Shown here in pieces: positions 12,501 through 23,128 of a stretch of DNA of 64,000 nt. The notes beneath the pieces were generated by a model. That model saw nothing but the letters and a program-made list of their open reading frames with translations, was not told where the DNA came from and did no database searches. The position numbers and the translations under genes were made by a program. How positions within the stretch are numbered: position 1 is the stretch's first letter; the number at the start of each line of letters is the position of its first letter. Source of the DNA: Adenophora triphylla var. japonica (lineage: Eukaryota; Streptophyta; Magnoliopsida; Asterales; Campanulaceae). The stretch covers positions 1-64,000 of the forward strand of contig JAFEMH010000336.1 of the NCBI GenBank assembly GCA_022495995.1, in the 5' to 3' direction.

Positions 12501-12959
12501 TTTTAATTTTTTAACAGTTTTCGTTAACTTTGTATGTAGTATATTAATTTTATTTTTTTTCAATTTTTTTTAGATAGATAAGACTATTTTGAACTTAAGT
12601 TTACTACATACATTTCTTGCAAAAAGGTTTATAAAAAAAGTTATGAATTTTTTAAGAAATAAAAGTTAACGGTTTTTTTTTTTGAAAAAAGTTAACTTTT
12701 AATTTTTTTCAATTTTTTTTTTTTTTGGATAAATAAGACTATTTTAGACCTAAGTTTACTACATACATTTTTTGAAAAAAAAGTTTATAAAAAAAGTTAT
12801 GAATTTTGAAAGAAAGAAAACTTAACTTTTTTTAAAAGAAAAGAAAGTATATAAAAGAAAAAAGGGACGGTACCCTTAAATTTTATTAATCAAAATAAAA
12901 TTACAAAGAGGGGGACAACCAACCTTACCCTTTTATAAATAATGGGGGACATTTAGGAG

Positions 12960-13942
12960 CATTTACCTCAACCTAACGGTAATTAAATCGGGCAAACTAG
13001 CCGTATTAGCACTTGCGTTGTCAAATGAAATAGTAAATATTTTATTTAAAATACCATATTCAAGAAAAATCTCAAGCAATTTCGCACAAATATTTTCCGC
13101 GGAATGCGGTGGCTAAAAATCTTTGTAAGCAATTAATCTTTTTTGGATTTTCCATGAATTATCTATCCAATGGCAAGTAACGCCCAAATAAGTATTTCTT
13201 TGCCAATGATCACTCCAACCATCGGCACAAATTGAAACTTTATTTTCTAATTTTGATAAAATACCAATTAAATCTTTTTTATATCTTTCAACCACTCTAG
13301 TAATATCACGTACGAGATTCGTACGTGGTACTCTCGTGGCGGCGGGATTCAAAGAAAGGCGAGCAAAATTTTCATAAAAATCACAATTCGCAAGATTAAA
13401 AGGAAGGTCTTTAACGCAAATAAATTTGGCTAGTTCATCCCTGTAAACCCACTTGTCAAATTTAAAAAGAACGAAAGAAGGGGAAGACGAACCTTGTGCA
13501 CCCGAACCCGAACTACGTTGTTGAAATTGTAATTGAGTTTGCGAAGCAGAAATGCCAAGTTTCTCGGGATTTTTTGCCGCCAAATGCCCGTTAAGCGTCC
13601 CATGCCCTCTGTCTCTTTTCAATGCGTAAGTCGCATTACAATAGTTGCAACATGCTCGAAAATTATAATCATCATCGGCATTAATTTTTCTTTTGGTGAA
13701 ATGGATGGCAAAGGTATCGAATTGCGGCTCTCTTTCTCTAGGGGTTGTCGTTGTCCCCGACCCCGACCACCTCCCCTAGCTCGGCTGCCCCTACTACTCC
13801 TAGCATTACCATTTTCAATTTCAACTTGTTCTTCTTCCTCATTTTGTTGAATATTTGGATTTTGATGATCAAAATCATCGTTGGGGGAGGAAGAACCAAC
13901 AACGGACTTGCCTAAATTGCTTCTTCTTTGATTTTCAGCCAT
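12960..13942 (-). pseudogene. hAT transposase N-terminal part, frameshifted and truncated
   Basis: It starts MAENQRRSN at 13942 with an acidic and Arg/Gly-rich leader. A BED zinc finger follows around 13590-13690 (ACCNYCNATYALKRDRGHGT, then the histidines of NGHLAAKN), reached only after a frame change near 13720. Next comes the catalytic-domain start ICADGWSDHWQRNTYLGVTC (about 13170-13230). After a stop near 13113 a shifted frame continues with KIFTISFDNASANT (about 13000), which holds a conserved Asp of the hAT core. The rest of the core and the C-terminal dimerisation region are missing. It resembles the RICESLEEPER/DAYSLEEPER type of plant hAT proteins. Confidence 0.85.
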
Positions 13943-15452
13943 TTGTGTAAGAGAAAATGAAGTTTGGAAACAAAACGGAGCTTAAAAATGAATGAAAATG
14001 GAGAAAAACACTAATTTCGTTAGAAAACTAACTGAAAATGGGATAATATTTAACTGAAAATTGGATGAGGGTGAGAGTATATGTGAATATTTGAGAGTAG
14101 AAGAGAAAGAGTAGAGAGAAATAATGTGGAAATAAAATGGGAGGAGGGAGGTGATATTTATAGTTAGTAAATTAGGAAAAAAATATATTTTTTTTAATTT
14201 TTGACTGCCCAAGTTAAAGTTCTGACGAGAATAACGGCTAGTTTTTGAAAAAGTAGCCGCTGGAACATGTTCTGGCGTTATGCTCGGCCGAGCAACTCAT
14301 ATGACTCGGCCGAACATGACCGTTATTGAAAATTAACACAGTGGAAGGTTCTGCTCGGCCGAGCAACTCATATGACTCGACCGAGCAAGTCAAAAACCGG
14401 CGGTTAAATGGTGGTTGACCGGTTTTTCAAAATTCCCAACCTTAATCGAACCGGCCATTTACCGATTTCGGTTAGCCGGTTTCGATTAACCGGCGTTGAC
14501 CAGTTTTGACCGGTTAAAAACCGCCCGATTGACCGGTTCGGTTTATAAAATGGACACGTCTATTTTGGACCATGGTCCGTCCAGCCCGCAGCCCGTAATC
14601 CGTGAAGCCCGCGTCATATACAGGACGGGCTTGGATTGGGTATTTCCGTACGGACCGGGCTTTGGCCCGCGGATCAGACGATCCGGTTGGTCTGTGGCCC
14701 ATTTGGCCCGTCCGTTCAGTTCTTATTTTTTTTTTTTTTGTAAATGTGTAAAATGTACTCGAATATATCAGTTAATAAATCCGTTTGAAGGGTATTTTCG
14801 TCCAATTTACACATAACAGCTCATTTATTAGATTTTATTTTTTGGGGACATAATTACCCCTTTCAACAGCCATACATAGGGGTAAATTTGGTACAAAATG
14901 AATTTATAATTAGTATAAATAGAAGAAGAAGTATTACCATTTTTCTCACAAAACAAATTCAATCTATCATAGAATTCTCTCTAACCCAAACCATCAAATT
15001 ATTTCCAACACGAATGTTTGTGATTAAATCGTAAAAGTTGAAGGTAATTTTATTATTTTAAATATTTAATTGTTTACTCGTTAGTTAAATATTGTGTTAA
15101 GTAGTTAATTTTTTTTAATCTTCATAAATTTCGAAAATTCCAAAAAAAATTACTTTTATTTCGAAAATTACAAAAAAAATTATAATTGTTTACTTTTATT
15201 GTTAGTAAATTATTGCCAAAAGTATTTAATCCTTATAAATTTTAGAAAATTCAAAAAGTATTTTTTTTAAGTGTTGCATTTTTAATTTTAATTGCTAGTT
15301 ATCATGAAAGATCTAGTTAATAATATATTTGTATATCCCAACCCCCCACCACAAAATCAAACCCCACAAAATCAAACCTCACAAAATGTACCCCATCAGG
15401 TGTTATTTTGAGAGAAATCTCGTACCTGGGTATAATTGTGATAAATTTCAAC

Positions 15453-16763
15453 TTACATGTAATAATGCTTCAGGTGTAGGGCGTTCCAGATTCTAGGTAT
15501 TCTGATGCCATCTGGGGTAGATAACCAATATGCCCCCTTTCCAGCTTCAGCGTCAACGAGGAAGGGACCTTCCCACTTTGGAGACAGTTTTCCCGCATGC
15601 AACTCTCTAGTATTTTGGAACACCTTTCTTAGCACCATGTCTCCAGCCTGAAAGCGTCTTATTCTCACGTTCTTGTTGTATGACTTGGAAATTCTTTGTT
15701 GATAGGCAGCCATTCTTATCTTGGTTATATCCCTGAGTTCGTCTACGGTATCTAAATCCTGAGCCAGAATGTAATTGTTGTCTCCAGGAGTCAACAACCC
15801 ATATCTTGCGGTTGGGATTGTTACCTCTACGGGGAGCACAGCTTCAGTACCAAATACTAGAGAATATGGCATCTGTCCCATAGCATTTTTAGATGTCGTC
15901 CTGTCGGCCCATAATACAAGTGGTAATTCATCAGCCCATCTTCCCCTTTTCTGATCCAAACGCTTTTTCAAATTATTGATGATCAACTTGTTGCTTGACT
16001 CAGCTTGTCTGTTGGTTTGCGGATGCACAGGGGTGGATGTTATCAATTTGATTCCCCACCTTGCACAGAAATCCCGTGTCTTTTTGCTGATAAACTGAGA
16101 ACCATTATCACAAATGATTTCCGAAGGTACGCCACCATTGTCACAAATGATTTCCGAAGGTACGCCAAATCTGCTTAAGATGTTTTTCTTTAAGAACGAG
16201 AAGACCTCTCTGACTCGTACTTGTACATACGCCTCTGCTTCAATCCATTTGGATAAATAGTATGTCATGGCTAACATGAACACTTCCCCCTGGAGATTTT
16301 GGTAATTTGCCAACTATATCTATGCCCCATTGCATAAAAGGCCAGGATGAAAGTACAGGGTGTAGAGGTTCGGCGGGTTGATGTAAGATGTTACTGTGCT
16401 GTTGACACGCGTCACACTTTAAGGCAAAGTCCATTGCGTTTTGTCTCATAGTGGGCCAATAGTATCCCGTTCTAAGGGCTTTGGAAGATAACGACTTACC
16501 CCCAGAGTGATTCCCACACTCACCAGCATGTAGATCGTGTAGGACCTCGTCAACTTCTCTTGGCTCTAAATATCTCATGTATAGGCCAGTTGCAGATCTT
16601 CTAAACAATTTGTTATTAATTAAGGTGAATCTTGATACCTTCATCATGAACGACCTTAGATTCTTGACATCCGGCAGAATGGTTCCATCTTGCAAATATT
16701 GTATAATAGGATGGATCCATATTGACGACGCGCTCTGGCCCGGAGAGGATGCTTCCGAATGAT
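15453..16763 (-). pseudogene. Integrase of gypsy 2
   Basis: The zinc-binding part (16400-16560) shows HAGECGNHSGGKSL and CDACQQH. The catalytic core follows with WGIDIVG, then IICDNG and AESSNK as the second Asp and the Glu. A frame change near 16290 separates the zinc-binding and core halves. A 33-bp tandem duplication (16101-16133 and 16134-16166) repeats the eleven residues around the second catalytic Asp. The C-terminal part (about 15455-15650) matches the SPKWEGPFLV-type domain of gypsy integrases. No chromodomain follows. The upstream side is interrupted by the CACTA element at 16763. Confidence 0.9.
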
Positions 16764-17207
16764 CACTACAAGAAACACACTCATTAGGGTCGGCCCGTCA
16801 CCGTCCCAAAAGGTCAATATGCCGTCCCTAAAGGTTTTTAGGTCGGCCTTAAGGACGGGACTTTGGGGTCCGAAATAAAGGGCGACTCTAAAACTTTGGG
16901 ACCCCCGTCACCGTCCCCAATAATGTATTTAAGACGGCATGCATCGGTCCTAAAAATTAATTTAGCGGGGATTATTTTGGAGCCAATTTTTTTTTGGGAC
17001 GAGTTAATAGGGTCGGACTTGCCGACCCTAATATTAATTTAGCGCCAATTTAATTTTTTCCCGGAAAATTATTAGGGACATGCGTCGCCGACCCTAATGT
17101 AATTTGCGCCAAAATATAATTTTGGAGGGAAAGATTTAAAGTCGGCTTCCAACGACCCAAACAAGCTTGTATCCCAAAATACCTAAATCTTAATCATCAA
17201 TATTAAC

Positions 17208-17318
17208 TACTCCATTCGTCTCAAAATGAATTAATTGTTCATTCTTTTTTCAAATTTACTCATTATCAAAAGCAAATTTGAAATGTTTTTGAACATTTAT
17301 CTTGGGACGGAGGGACTA
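17208..17318. mobile_element. Short Stowaway-like MITE inside the CACTA element
   Basis: Ends CTCCATTCGTCTC and GGGACGGAGGGAC form imperfect inverted repeats flanked by TA. About 110 bp, noncoding. Confidence 0.65.
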
Positions 17319-18118
17319 ACACAATAACCATAATCAATTCAACGAGGTACTTATAATTATAATGAGAACTAAACAAATAATCCAAAGTTAATCAGCTACA
17401 TCATTCAAATATAGGTTTTTGCCAAAAAAAAAAAAACTAGATTCAGTAGAACTACTCAAATTTCCATTAAAAATACTCTAATCTAAATAATTAAGTCTCC
17501 AACTAGTTCAAATAATCCAGATTGCATACTATTGAAAAAATTGCCTCCGCTAGAAGTTTGTTCCTTGATAACATTCTTGCAATAAAATCCACGTGTCCTT
17601 GCTATTGAATGAAACCTGAAAAAAAAAATTGCAACACAAAGTATAAAACAAGGATTAGTCTTCACACAAGGAATTCTAATGGAGAAGCATCATAATCTTG
17701 TTAAAAGGATTAGTCTTCATACAAAGTAAAAAATAAGTCAGCCACCTAAAGAGGGACTAGAATCAGAGATACAATTAAACTATAACCCAATGTTTACAAG
17801 CTTTCACTTGTACCAACTCATATGAAACAGATATTGTTACAGTGGCAATAATGGCCTCAAGAAGAGAAAATGTAGCATTGATGACCACAAACACATTAAT
17901 TCACCATCAAACAAATTACCAATAGAAATAGAAAAAACCATGTAATTTATAACATACCTTACAGAATTTTCTAAAAAGAGAGTAATAACCATGAAATGCA
18001 ACAAAAAGTATAAAACAAGGATTAGTCTTCACACAAAGTATAAATTAACACGAGCACAGTTGAATGATTACATAATATGAAAAGGTTAATGAATGATTGA
18101 TGAATCAAAATGATTGAT

Positions 18119-18219
18119 CACCTTAATTCCAGTGACAAGAATCTGCTGCTCAGTTGCTTGCTCAACAAAGGCTGGAGCTTCTCTATGGATTGGCAAAAAG
18201 TGGCTCTACCAACAGGTAC
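18119..18219 (-). pseudogene. Captured ATP synthase beta segment (catalytic-domain part)
   Basis: On - the sequence encodes VPVGRAT and then, one frame over, [20 protein letters not shown] followed by ILVTGIKV. Both phrases are characteristic of the F1-ATPase beta subunit, upstream of the P-loop. In the intact protein they are separated by about 20 residues; here they are fused at a shared CCACTTT-like sequence, so an internal deletion by microhomology is likely. The 3' edge reads AAG|GTGATC, compatible with an exon end and splice donor. Upstream, AG precedes GTACCTG, compatible with an acceptor. Sequence conservation is high, suggesting recent capture. Confidence 0.88.
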
Positions 18220-18841
18220 CTACCGTTGTGAGCAGCAAATGAGAGCAAGTACATGGAATCGATATATAACCACGAGAGACCCATCAGATAACCCAAAATA
18301 AGTCCAAGTCAACCTCATGAAATAGCAATCAAGTAGCAGACGCCTAAACCAAAACAGTCAAGGAGTCTATCATTCAAATACATTTTTTTAAACATATTTC
18401 TACATCAATTTTGAAGCCCCCAATTGATGCAAAGCACCTTTTCCAATATTTACAAGGATGAATTTAATTATGCATCATTACAAGAGTGAAGTAATTAAAT
18501 GAAGACCAATGCTTGGGACAATAAAACTCAATGAGTATACAAACTGACAAATAAAACATAGGTTTTACAGAGAAAATCACAGTAATAATTCCGTTCAATG
18601 AACAGCCCTAGTATACATTTTGAAATTACATGACTAAGATTTTCACATTACAAGACAAACAAATGCAAAATAATCAATCAAATATAGGAAACTATCAGCT
18701 ACAAACAGATCTAAGCAACAAGATTAGCAATTGAAAGGCCATCAACACTAAATATCTATCAATCAGTAACATATCTCAAAACCCTAAAATTTGAAATTCA
18801 AGATGATGAGATGAAATTAAACAATCATCGACGGACGCACA

Positions 18842-19075
18842 ACCGATCGAGTCAGCACCGGTGAACTCATCGGTAATCTTACCAGCGGTTCCTTTAGGAG
18901 GACCAATGGGAGAAGAGGAAGGTGTGGTGGTGGCGGCGGCGGCAGAGATAGCACAGTTGACGGCGCGGTTGAGAAAGTAGCCAGCAGGAGAAGGGGTGTT
19001 GGAGGATTGGGAGGGGTTTCTAGGGTTTGTGAATGGGCATCTAGATGGAGGACGACGAAGTGGAGCGCGGAAGAG
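18842..19075 (-). pseudogene. Captured first exon of mitochondrial ATP synthase beta
   Basis: A 78-codon open stretch on - contains SPAGYFLNRAVNCAISAAAA and later GTAGKITDEFTGADSIG. This matches the end of the mitochondrial targeting peptide and the start of the mature beta subunit of plant nuclear-encoded F1-ATPase (family form: FLLNRAVQYATSAAA and GKITDEFTGAGSIG). It ends at ATCG|GTTGTG, a possible splice donor, beyond which similarity stops. The first residues of the targeting peptide could not be recognised upstream. Since exon edges look preserved, capture was probably from genomic DNA rather than cDNA. Expression is unknown. Confidence 0.85.
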
Positions 19076-19296
19076 GTGATAGTGGGCGTGTAAGAGTGCG
19101 GAGGGTTTTGGGGGTTTTCTTTTCTTTTTTTAATCTTTTAATTTCTTTTATTAGCCGATCAATTCTTTAGAGACCCAATTTGCCGTCCTATCAATTTTGA
19201 TCTTGTAAGCTGACTTATTAAGTAGGTAATAGGGACTAGAGAATTTGTCCGACCCAAAAAATTCAGTCCCTAATAATGATTTTTTTTGTAGTGGAT

Positions 19297-20265
19297 CTAG
19301 AGTCACACATTCTTCAGTTTGATCAATGGCTGGATGCTGGACGTAGATGATCGGGATGTTAGTATTTATCATAGCCCCTGCCCCACACGCTGATCCTAGG
19401 TTGGCCAAGGCGTCAGCATCAGCATTTTCTTCACGTGGTACCTGTTCCAAGGAAAAACTAACAAAATGCATTTCCAGCGCTTTAACATGTTGGAGGTAAA
19501 GTGTCATTCTGGCGTTCTTAGCTGCATAAGACCCGTTAAAGTGATTAACTAATAACAAAGAATCGATAAAGACGTTAAGATGAGTGATATCTCAGCTAAG
19601 AGCAGTAGAAAAACCCATGATCAGAGCTTCATATTCGGCTTCGTTATTTGTTGCTTGGAATTCACAGGAGATAGCCTGAGGGATTAACTCGCCTTGAGGT
19701 GATTTTAACAAGATGCCCAATTCCACACCCCTTGAGTTCGATGCTCCATCTGTGAACAACGTCCAATACCTGGGAGAATCATTGCCTTCGAGATGTTGGA
19801 CCTCTAGCTCCACCTCAGGGTGCAAGGCAGCACTGAAATCGGCTACAAAATCTGCAAGTACTTGTGACTTGATTGCACTCATGGGTTCATACGAGATTTC
19901 ATACGTGCTTAGCTTGACTGACCATTTGGCCATTCTCCCCGACATCTCAGGGATTCTCATAACAGTCCTGATAGGATAGTTAGTTTTCACAATAATATGA
20001 TGCATTTCAAAGTAATGATACGATTTAGTAGATGCAGTGATTAAAGAGAGAATAAGTTTTTCTAGATGGGAGTACCTGGTTTCCGCATCTAAAAGAGATT
20101 TACTTACATAGTAAACAGGCCGTTGATCGCCTTGATCTTCTTTTACCAGGACGACACTTACCGCACTCTCTGATATGGCTAGGTATAAGTAGAGGGGTTC
20201 ACCAGGTTCTGGTTTAGCGAGAAGAGGTGAGGACGTGAGATATTTTTTGAGGTTCAAAAAGGCTT
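19297..20265 (-). pseudogene. RNase H and archaeal-type RNase H of gypsy 2
   Basis: The first part (19790-20250) is a standard gypsy RNase H (LYLYLAISESAVSVVLV, RPVYYVSKSLLDAETRYSHL). The second part starts WTLFTDGASNSRGVELGILL (about 19750) and continues with FQATNNEAEYEALIMG and VNHFNGSY to PREENADADALANLGS (about 19400), the extra RNase H of Tat elements. A stop lies near 19589 and another near 20258. The frame is cut by the CACTA insertion at 19296. Confidence 0.88.
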
Positions 20266-20281
20266 CTTCGTGCTGCTCGGT

Positions 20282-21187
20282 TCACTGGAACAACTTGTTC
20301 TTCCTCAAGACGTCATAGAACAATTTGCACTTTTCGGAGGACTTAGAAATAAACCGATTTAAGGCCGCTACTCGTCCTGTCAATATTTGTACATCTTTGA
20401 TGGTTTTAGGAGACTGCAGGTTGAGGCTAGCTTTGATTTGTTCTGGGCTGGCCTTGATTCCCCTCTTAGTCACCATGTACCCCAAAAACTTCCCGGCTCT
20501 GACTCCAAAGTTACACTTGGAAGGGTTCAGCTTCATGTTGAAGGCTTCTAAGATGTCAAAGGCTTCTGCCAAGTGTTGCACATGATCTTCTATATTTTTG
20601 GACTTTACCACCATGTCGTCTATGTATACTTCCATCGTTTTGCCGAGATGATCCTTGAACATCTTGTTCACCAGTCTTTGATAGGTTGCCCCTGCATTTT
20701 TTAATCCAAATGGCATGGCAATATAACAGTATATACCTTCAGGGGTTATGAAGGCGGTATCTTCTTGATCGGAAGGCTCCATTTGGATTTGCTGATAACG
20801 TGAAGAAGCGTCCATGAAGGTCAACACGTCGTGGCCAGCTATTTCATCTACCAGAGAGTCAATATGGGGCAACGGGAACGGATCCTTGGGACATGCTCTG
20901 TTCAGGTCAGTGAAATCTACGCATACACGCCATTTCCCATTTTTCTTCCCAACAACCACCACATTGGCGAGCCACCTAGGGTACTGTACTTCCCTGATCA
21001 TCTTGGATTTTAGCAGTCTCTCTACTTCCTCCTTGATGATTTGATTCCGTTCTTGAGCAAATTTCCTCCTCTTTTGATGGACCGACTTGAAGGTAGGATC
21101 GATATTCAACTTGTGAGTTATGATGCTTTTGTCTATCCCAGTCATATCTTCATATTTCCAAGCGAAACATAACTTTCTACTTTTCAA
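20282..21187 (-). pseudogene. Reverse transcriptase of gypsy 2
   Basis: A 301-codon open frame with YPRWLANVVVVGKKNGKWRV, the palm motif MPFGLKNAGATYQR and the catalytic MEVYIDDMVVKS. It ends at a TGA at 20282, just before the RNase H frame. The upstream side runs with a stop into the protease region. The MPFGLKNAGATYQR form is typical of the Tat lineage. Catalytic residues are intact. Confidence 0.93.
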
Positions 21188-21331
21188 AAAGTCAGTCAGT
21201 TATTTCTCAATTTCAGGAGGTAAGTCAGCTCCAACTTGGACCTGGGCATCAAGGTTGGAGGTGTCTACGGGCACTTTTCTTACATCATACTCAGCAGCCT
21301 CCAAGATGTCCCTGAATCCTTTTTGTAATTG

Positions 21332-21833
21332 CTATGCTGGACGAGAAGTAGAACACGCTTTCATATCTGTCTTATAGCATTCCTTCGCGGCATGTTGGTC
21401 TCCCTTTACCTTGATTATACCCCAATGTGTTGGAATCTTGAGACACTGATGGTACGTCGATGGGACTGCCTTCATGCTATGGATCCAGGGTCTCCCCAAG
21501 ATGAAGTTATAGGCTGAAGGACAATCAATCATGCAAAACTTTTCCATAGAATTTAAACCTTCAACATAAACTGGCAATTTGATTTCCCCAATGGTTTGCT
21601 TGGTCTCCCCACTAAATCTTACTAGAACGGAAGAGTTCTTCACAACTTCAGTTAAGGGAATTGCCATTTCTTCTAAGGTGCTTTTCATGACTAAGTTGAC
21701 TGAGCTCCCATTATCAACCAAGATACATTTGACTTTACAGTTGGTAACCTGCAAGGTGATAACTAACCCGTCATGATGAGGATCCAAGATGTTTTCTTTA
21801 TCGTCTTGATAAAAAATGATCTGCTGGCCCAGG
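21332..21833 (-). pseudogene. Aspartic protease region of gypsy 2
   Basis: It contains CILVDNGSSVNL, the active-site region (D-x-G-S-S form seen in Tat elements), and FILGRPWIHSM, the second conserved block. The N-terminal side is cut by the solo LTR. A stop near 21330 separates it from the RT frame. Confidence 0.85.
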
Positions 21834-23128
21834 TGTAAGTACCCCAATCTGGATCACCCTCTTCTGAACACCCGAAACCCTCAAAAAACTCTCAAAGGCC
21901 CAAAAAACCACCAACCAAACCAAGGGGGGCCTTTCTGGGACAAAAAACACAAAAGGACTTTTTGGGAACTATGCAAAAATGGGAAAAGCATGGAAGGTCC
22001 GTATGGACATCTTTGCATGCTAAAAGGTCCGTACGGACCTCTTTGCTACCAGACATCATAATTACGAAATCCTCTTAAAGTCCACATTATTCCCTCAAAT
22101 CTGGGAAAACTAAAACTTTAGTTTTGCACATAGGTCCGTACGGACCTTCTTGCAGTTTTCCCTACACTATAAACAGAGGGCTCCCCCTCCCTCATTTTGA
22201 ACAACTTCCTCTTCTCCTCTCCTCCTAAGCCCTCTGCCTCCCCCTCTAAGTCCTTCCGTGGCACTCCCGATCCCTTTCGGTTCCTTCCGGGGCCTTCCGA
22301 GCTCCCTTGTGGTGCTCCGAAGCCCTTCCGAGCGCTCCCGAGATGCTCCCGCGCTGCCCCGAGGCACTCTCGAGGTATTCTGAGGCCCCTCGTGGTACTC
22401 CGAAGCCTTGCCTGGTCTTTCCCGAGGCGTCCCGGCACTTTTCAAGCCAAACCGGCAATTCGGACGCACGCCGAACCTCTGCCCGAATCCATCCAACGAT
22501 CCCGACGCATGCCGATCCTCTGCCCGAATCCATCCAACGATCCCTGTGATCCCAACGCACGTCGAAACTCTGTCCGAGTGCACACCTGACAAACCCGAGG
22601 CACGCCGAAGCTCTGTCCGCAGACAACCGGCACATTCCGAAGCAATCCCGGTCCGTCCCAGAACACTATTCCATCCTCAAACACTATTCCCCAGCGGAAG
22701 ACAGACACGAACCAACATTGGTAAGGCTTCCTTCCTACACTATTTCAATACATTTCAATAAGCAGTGTACAATGTAGACATCCGATACAGCATGCATTTT
22801 TAAAAGCACACACACACACACAACATTTAAAGAAAGAAGGGGTACCGAAAGACTCATTTTTACGAGGCTACTCGGGTGAGCTCTAATATTCTAATATTCT
22901 CTTCTCGAGGAGTAACCTGACCTCCGAACTGAAAAATCTCATCACACAAAAACAGTTTATTTTAAAACTGATGCCTTTTCTCAATGTTTTGGGCTTAATC
23001 AAAACGGAGTGGCGACTCTACAAAGCAAACACAACAGCGAGACACCTCCCTGCCAACGCACAAAAGCGAAAATGCCAGATGCCGGGGCGCGATTGCGCTG
23101 CCTCTCGGATCCGGGTAATTTCACCAGG
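21829..23128 (+). mobile_element. Solo LTR (1,290 bp) with 5-bp TSD CCAGG
   Basis: The insertion 21834-23123 starts TGTAAGTACCCC and ends GGGTAATTTCA, with CCAGG on both sides (21829-21833, 23124-23128). Taking it out restores contiguity of the gypsy 2 frame (QQGVGTPPW next to GQQIIFYQDD). It has a TATA box (TATAAA, 22168) on +, several GGTCCGTACGGACC palindromes (about 22025, 22132), a CA-dinucleotide run (about 22807-22823), and near the end GGAGTGGCGACTCTAC, a phrase found near the 3' edge of some plant gypsy LTRs. A duplicated phrase (gaatccatccaacgatccc) lies at 22487 and 22527. No internal region is present, as expected after LTR-LTR recombination. Confidence 0.88.

Larger units (their letters stand above)
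12085..14570 (-). mobile_element. hAT transposon with perfect 8-bp TSD, internally deleted
   Basis: The element spans 12093-14562 and is flanked on both sides by TTTTGGAC (12085-12092 and 14563-14570), a perfect 8-bp target duplication as expected for hAT. The ends begin TAGACTTGGCC and, on the other strand, TAGACGTGTCC. Both subterminal regions are dense in ACCGGTT/CCGGTTAA motifs. It carries only the N-terminal part of a transposase on -, so it is a non-autonomous deletion derivative. Confidence 0.9.
12071..15402 (+). mobile_element. Outer hAT-like remnant, interrupted by a second hAT
   Basis: With the inner element and one target copy removed, the sequence from CAGTGGAGTTGGCC (12071) runs into GGACCATGGTCCGTCC, followed by GC-rich subterminal sequence (CAGCCCGCAGCCCG, 14581-14710) of a kind seen in plant hAT elements. 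Further on come a TATA box (TATAAATA, about 14917), a leader, and an ATG at 15304 opening a short Pro/Gln/Asn-rich reading frame. It is cut at about 15402, where the neighbouring gypsy sequence begins. No distal half was recognised beyond that gypsy. The hAT assignment is an inference from composition and layout. Confidence 0.4.
16764..19293. mobile_element. Non-autonomous CACTA element carrying host gene pieces
   Basis: It starts CACTACAAGAAA and ends TTTTTTTTGTAGTG, the standard CACTA termini, and is flanked by a 3-bp duplication GAT (16761-16763, 19294-19296). Subterminal GTCGGCC/CCGTCCC-type repeats fill 16780-17150. No transposase (TNPD/TNPA-like) is seen. On - it holds two segments of a mitochondrial ATP synthase beta gene (18842-19075, 18119-18219), so it is a gene-capturing Pack-CACTA. 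A MITE sits at 17208-17318. The rest, 17320-18110 and 18230-18840, is AT-rich and probably captured intron; a phrase aaggattagtcttcacacaa recurs at about 17651, 17705 and 18017. Confidence 0.93.

Noticed and set aside
15403..15460. Possible remnant of the gypsy 2 3' LTR (TGTTATTTTGAG...)
   Set aside because: It resembles the LTR end TGTTTTGGAC only over a few bases; no matching flank duplication was found.
22118..22761. Several overlapping Pro/Arg/Gly-rich ORFs in both strands
   Set aside because: They come from the GC-rich repeated part of the solo LTR, are open in many frames at once, and match no family.
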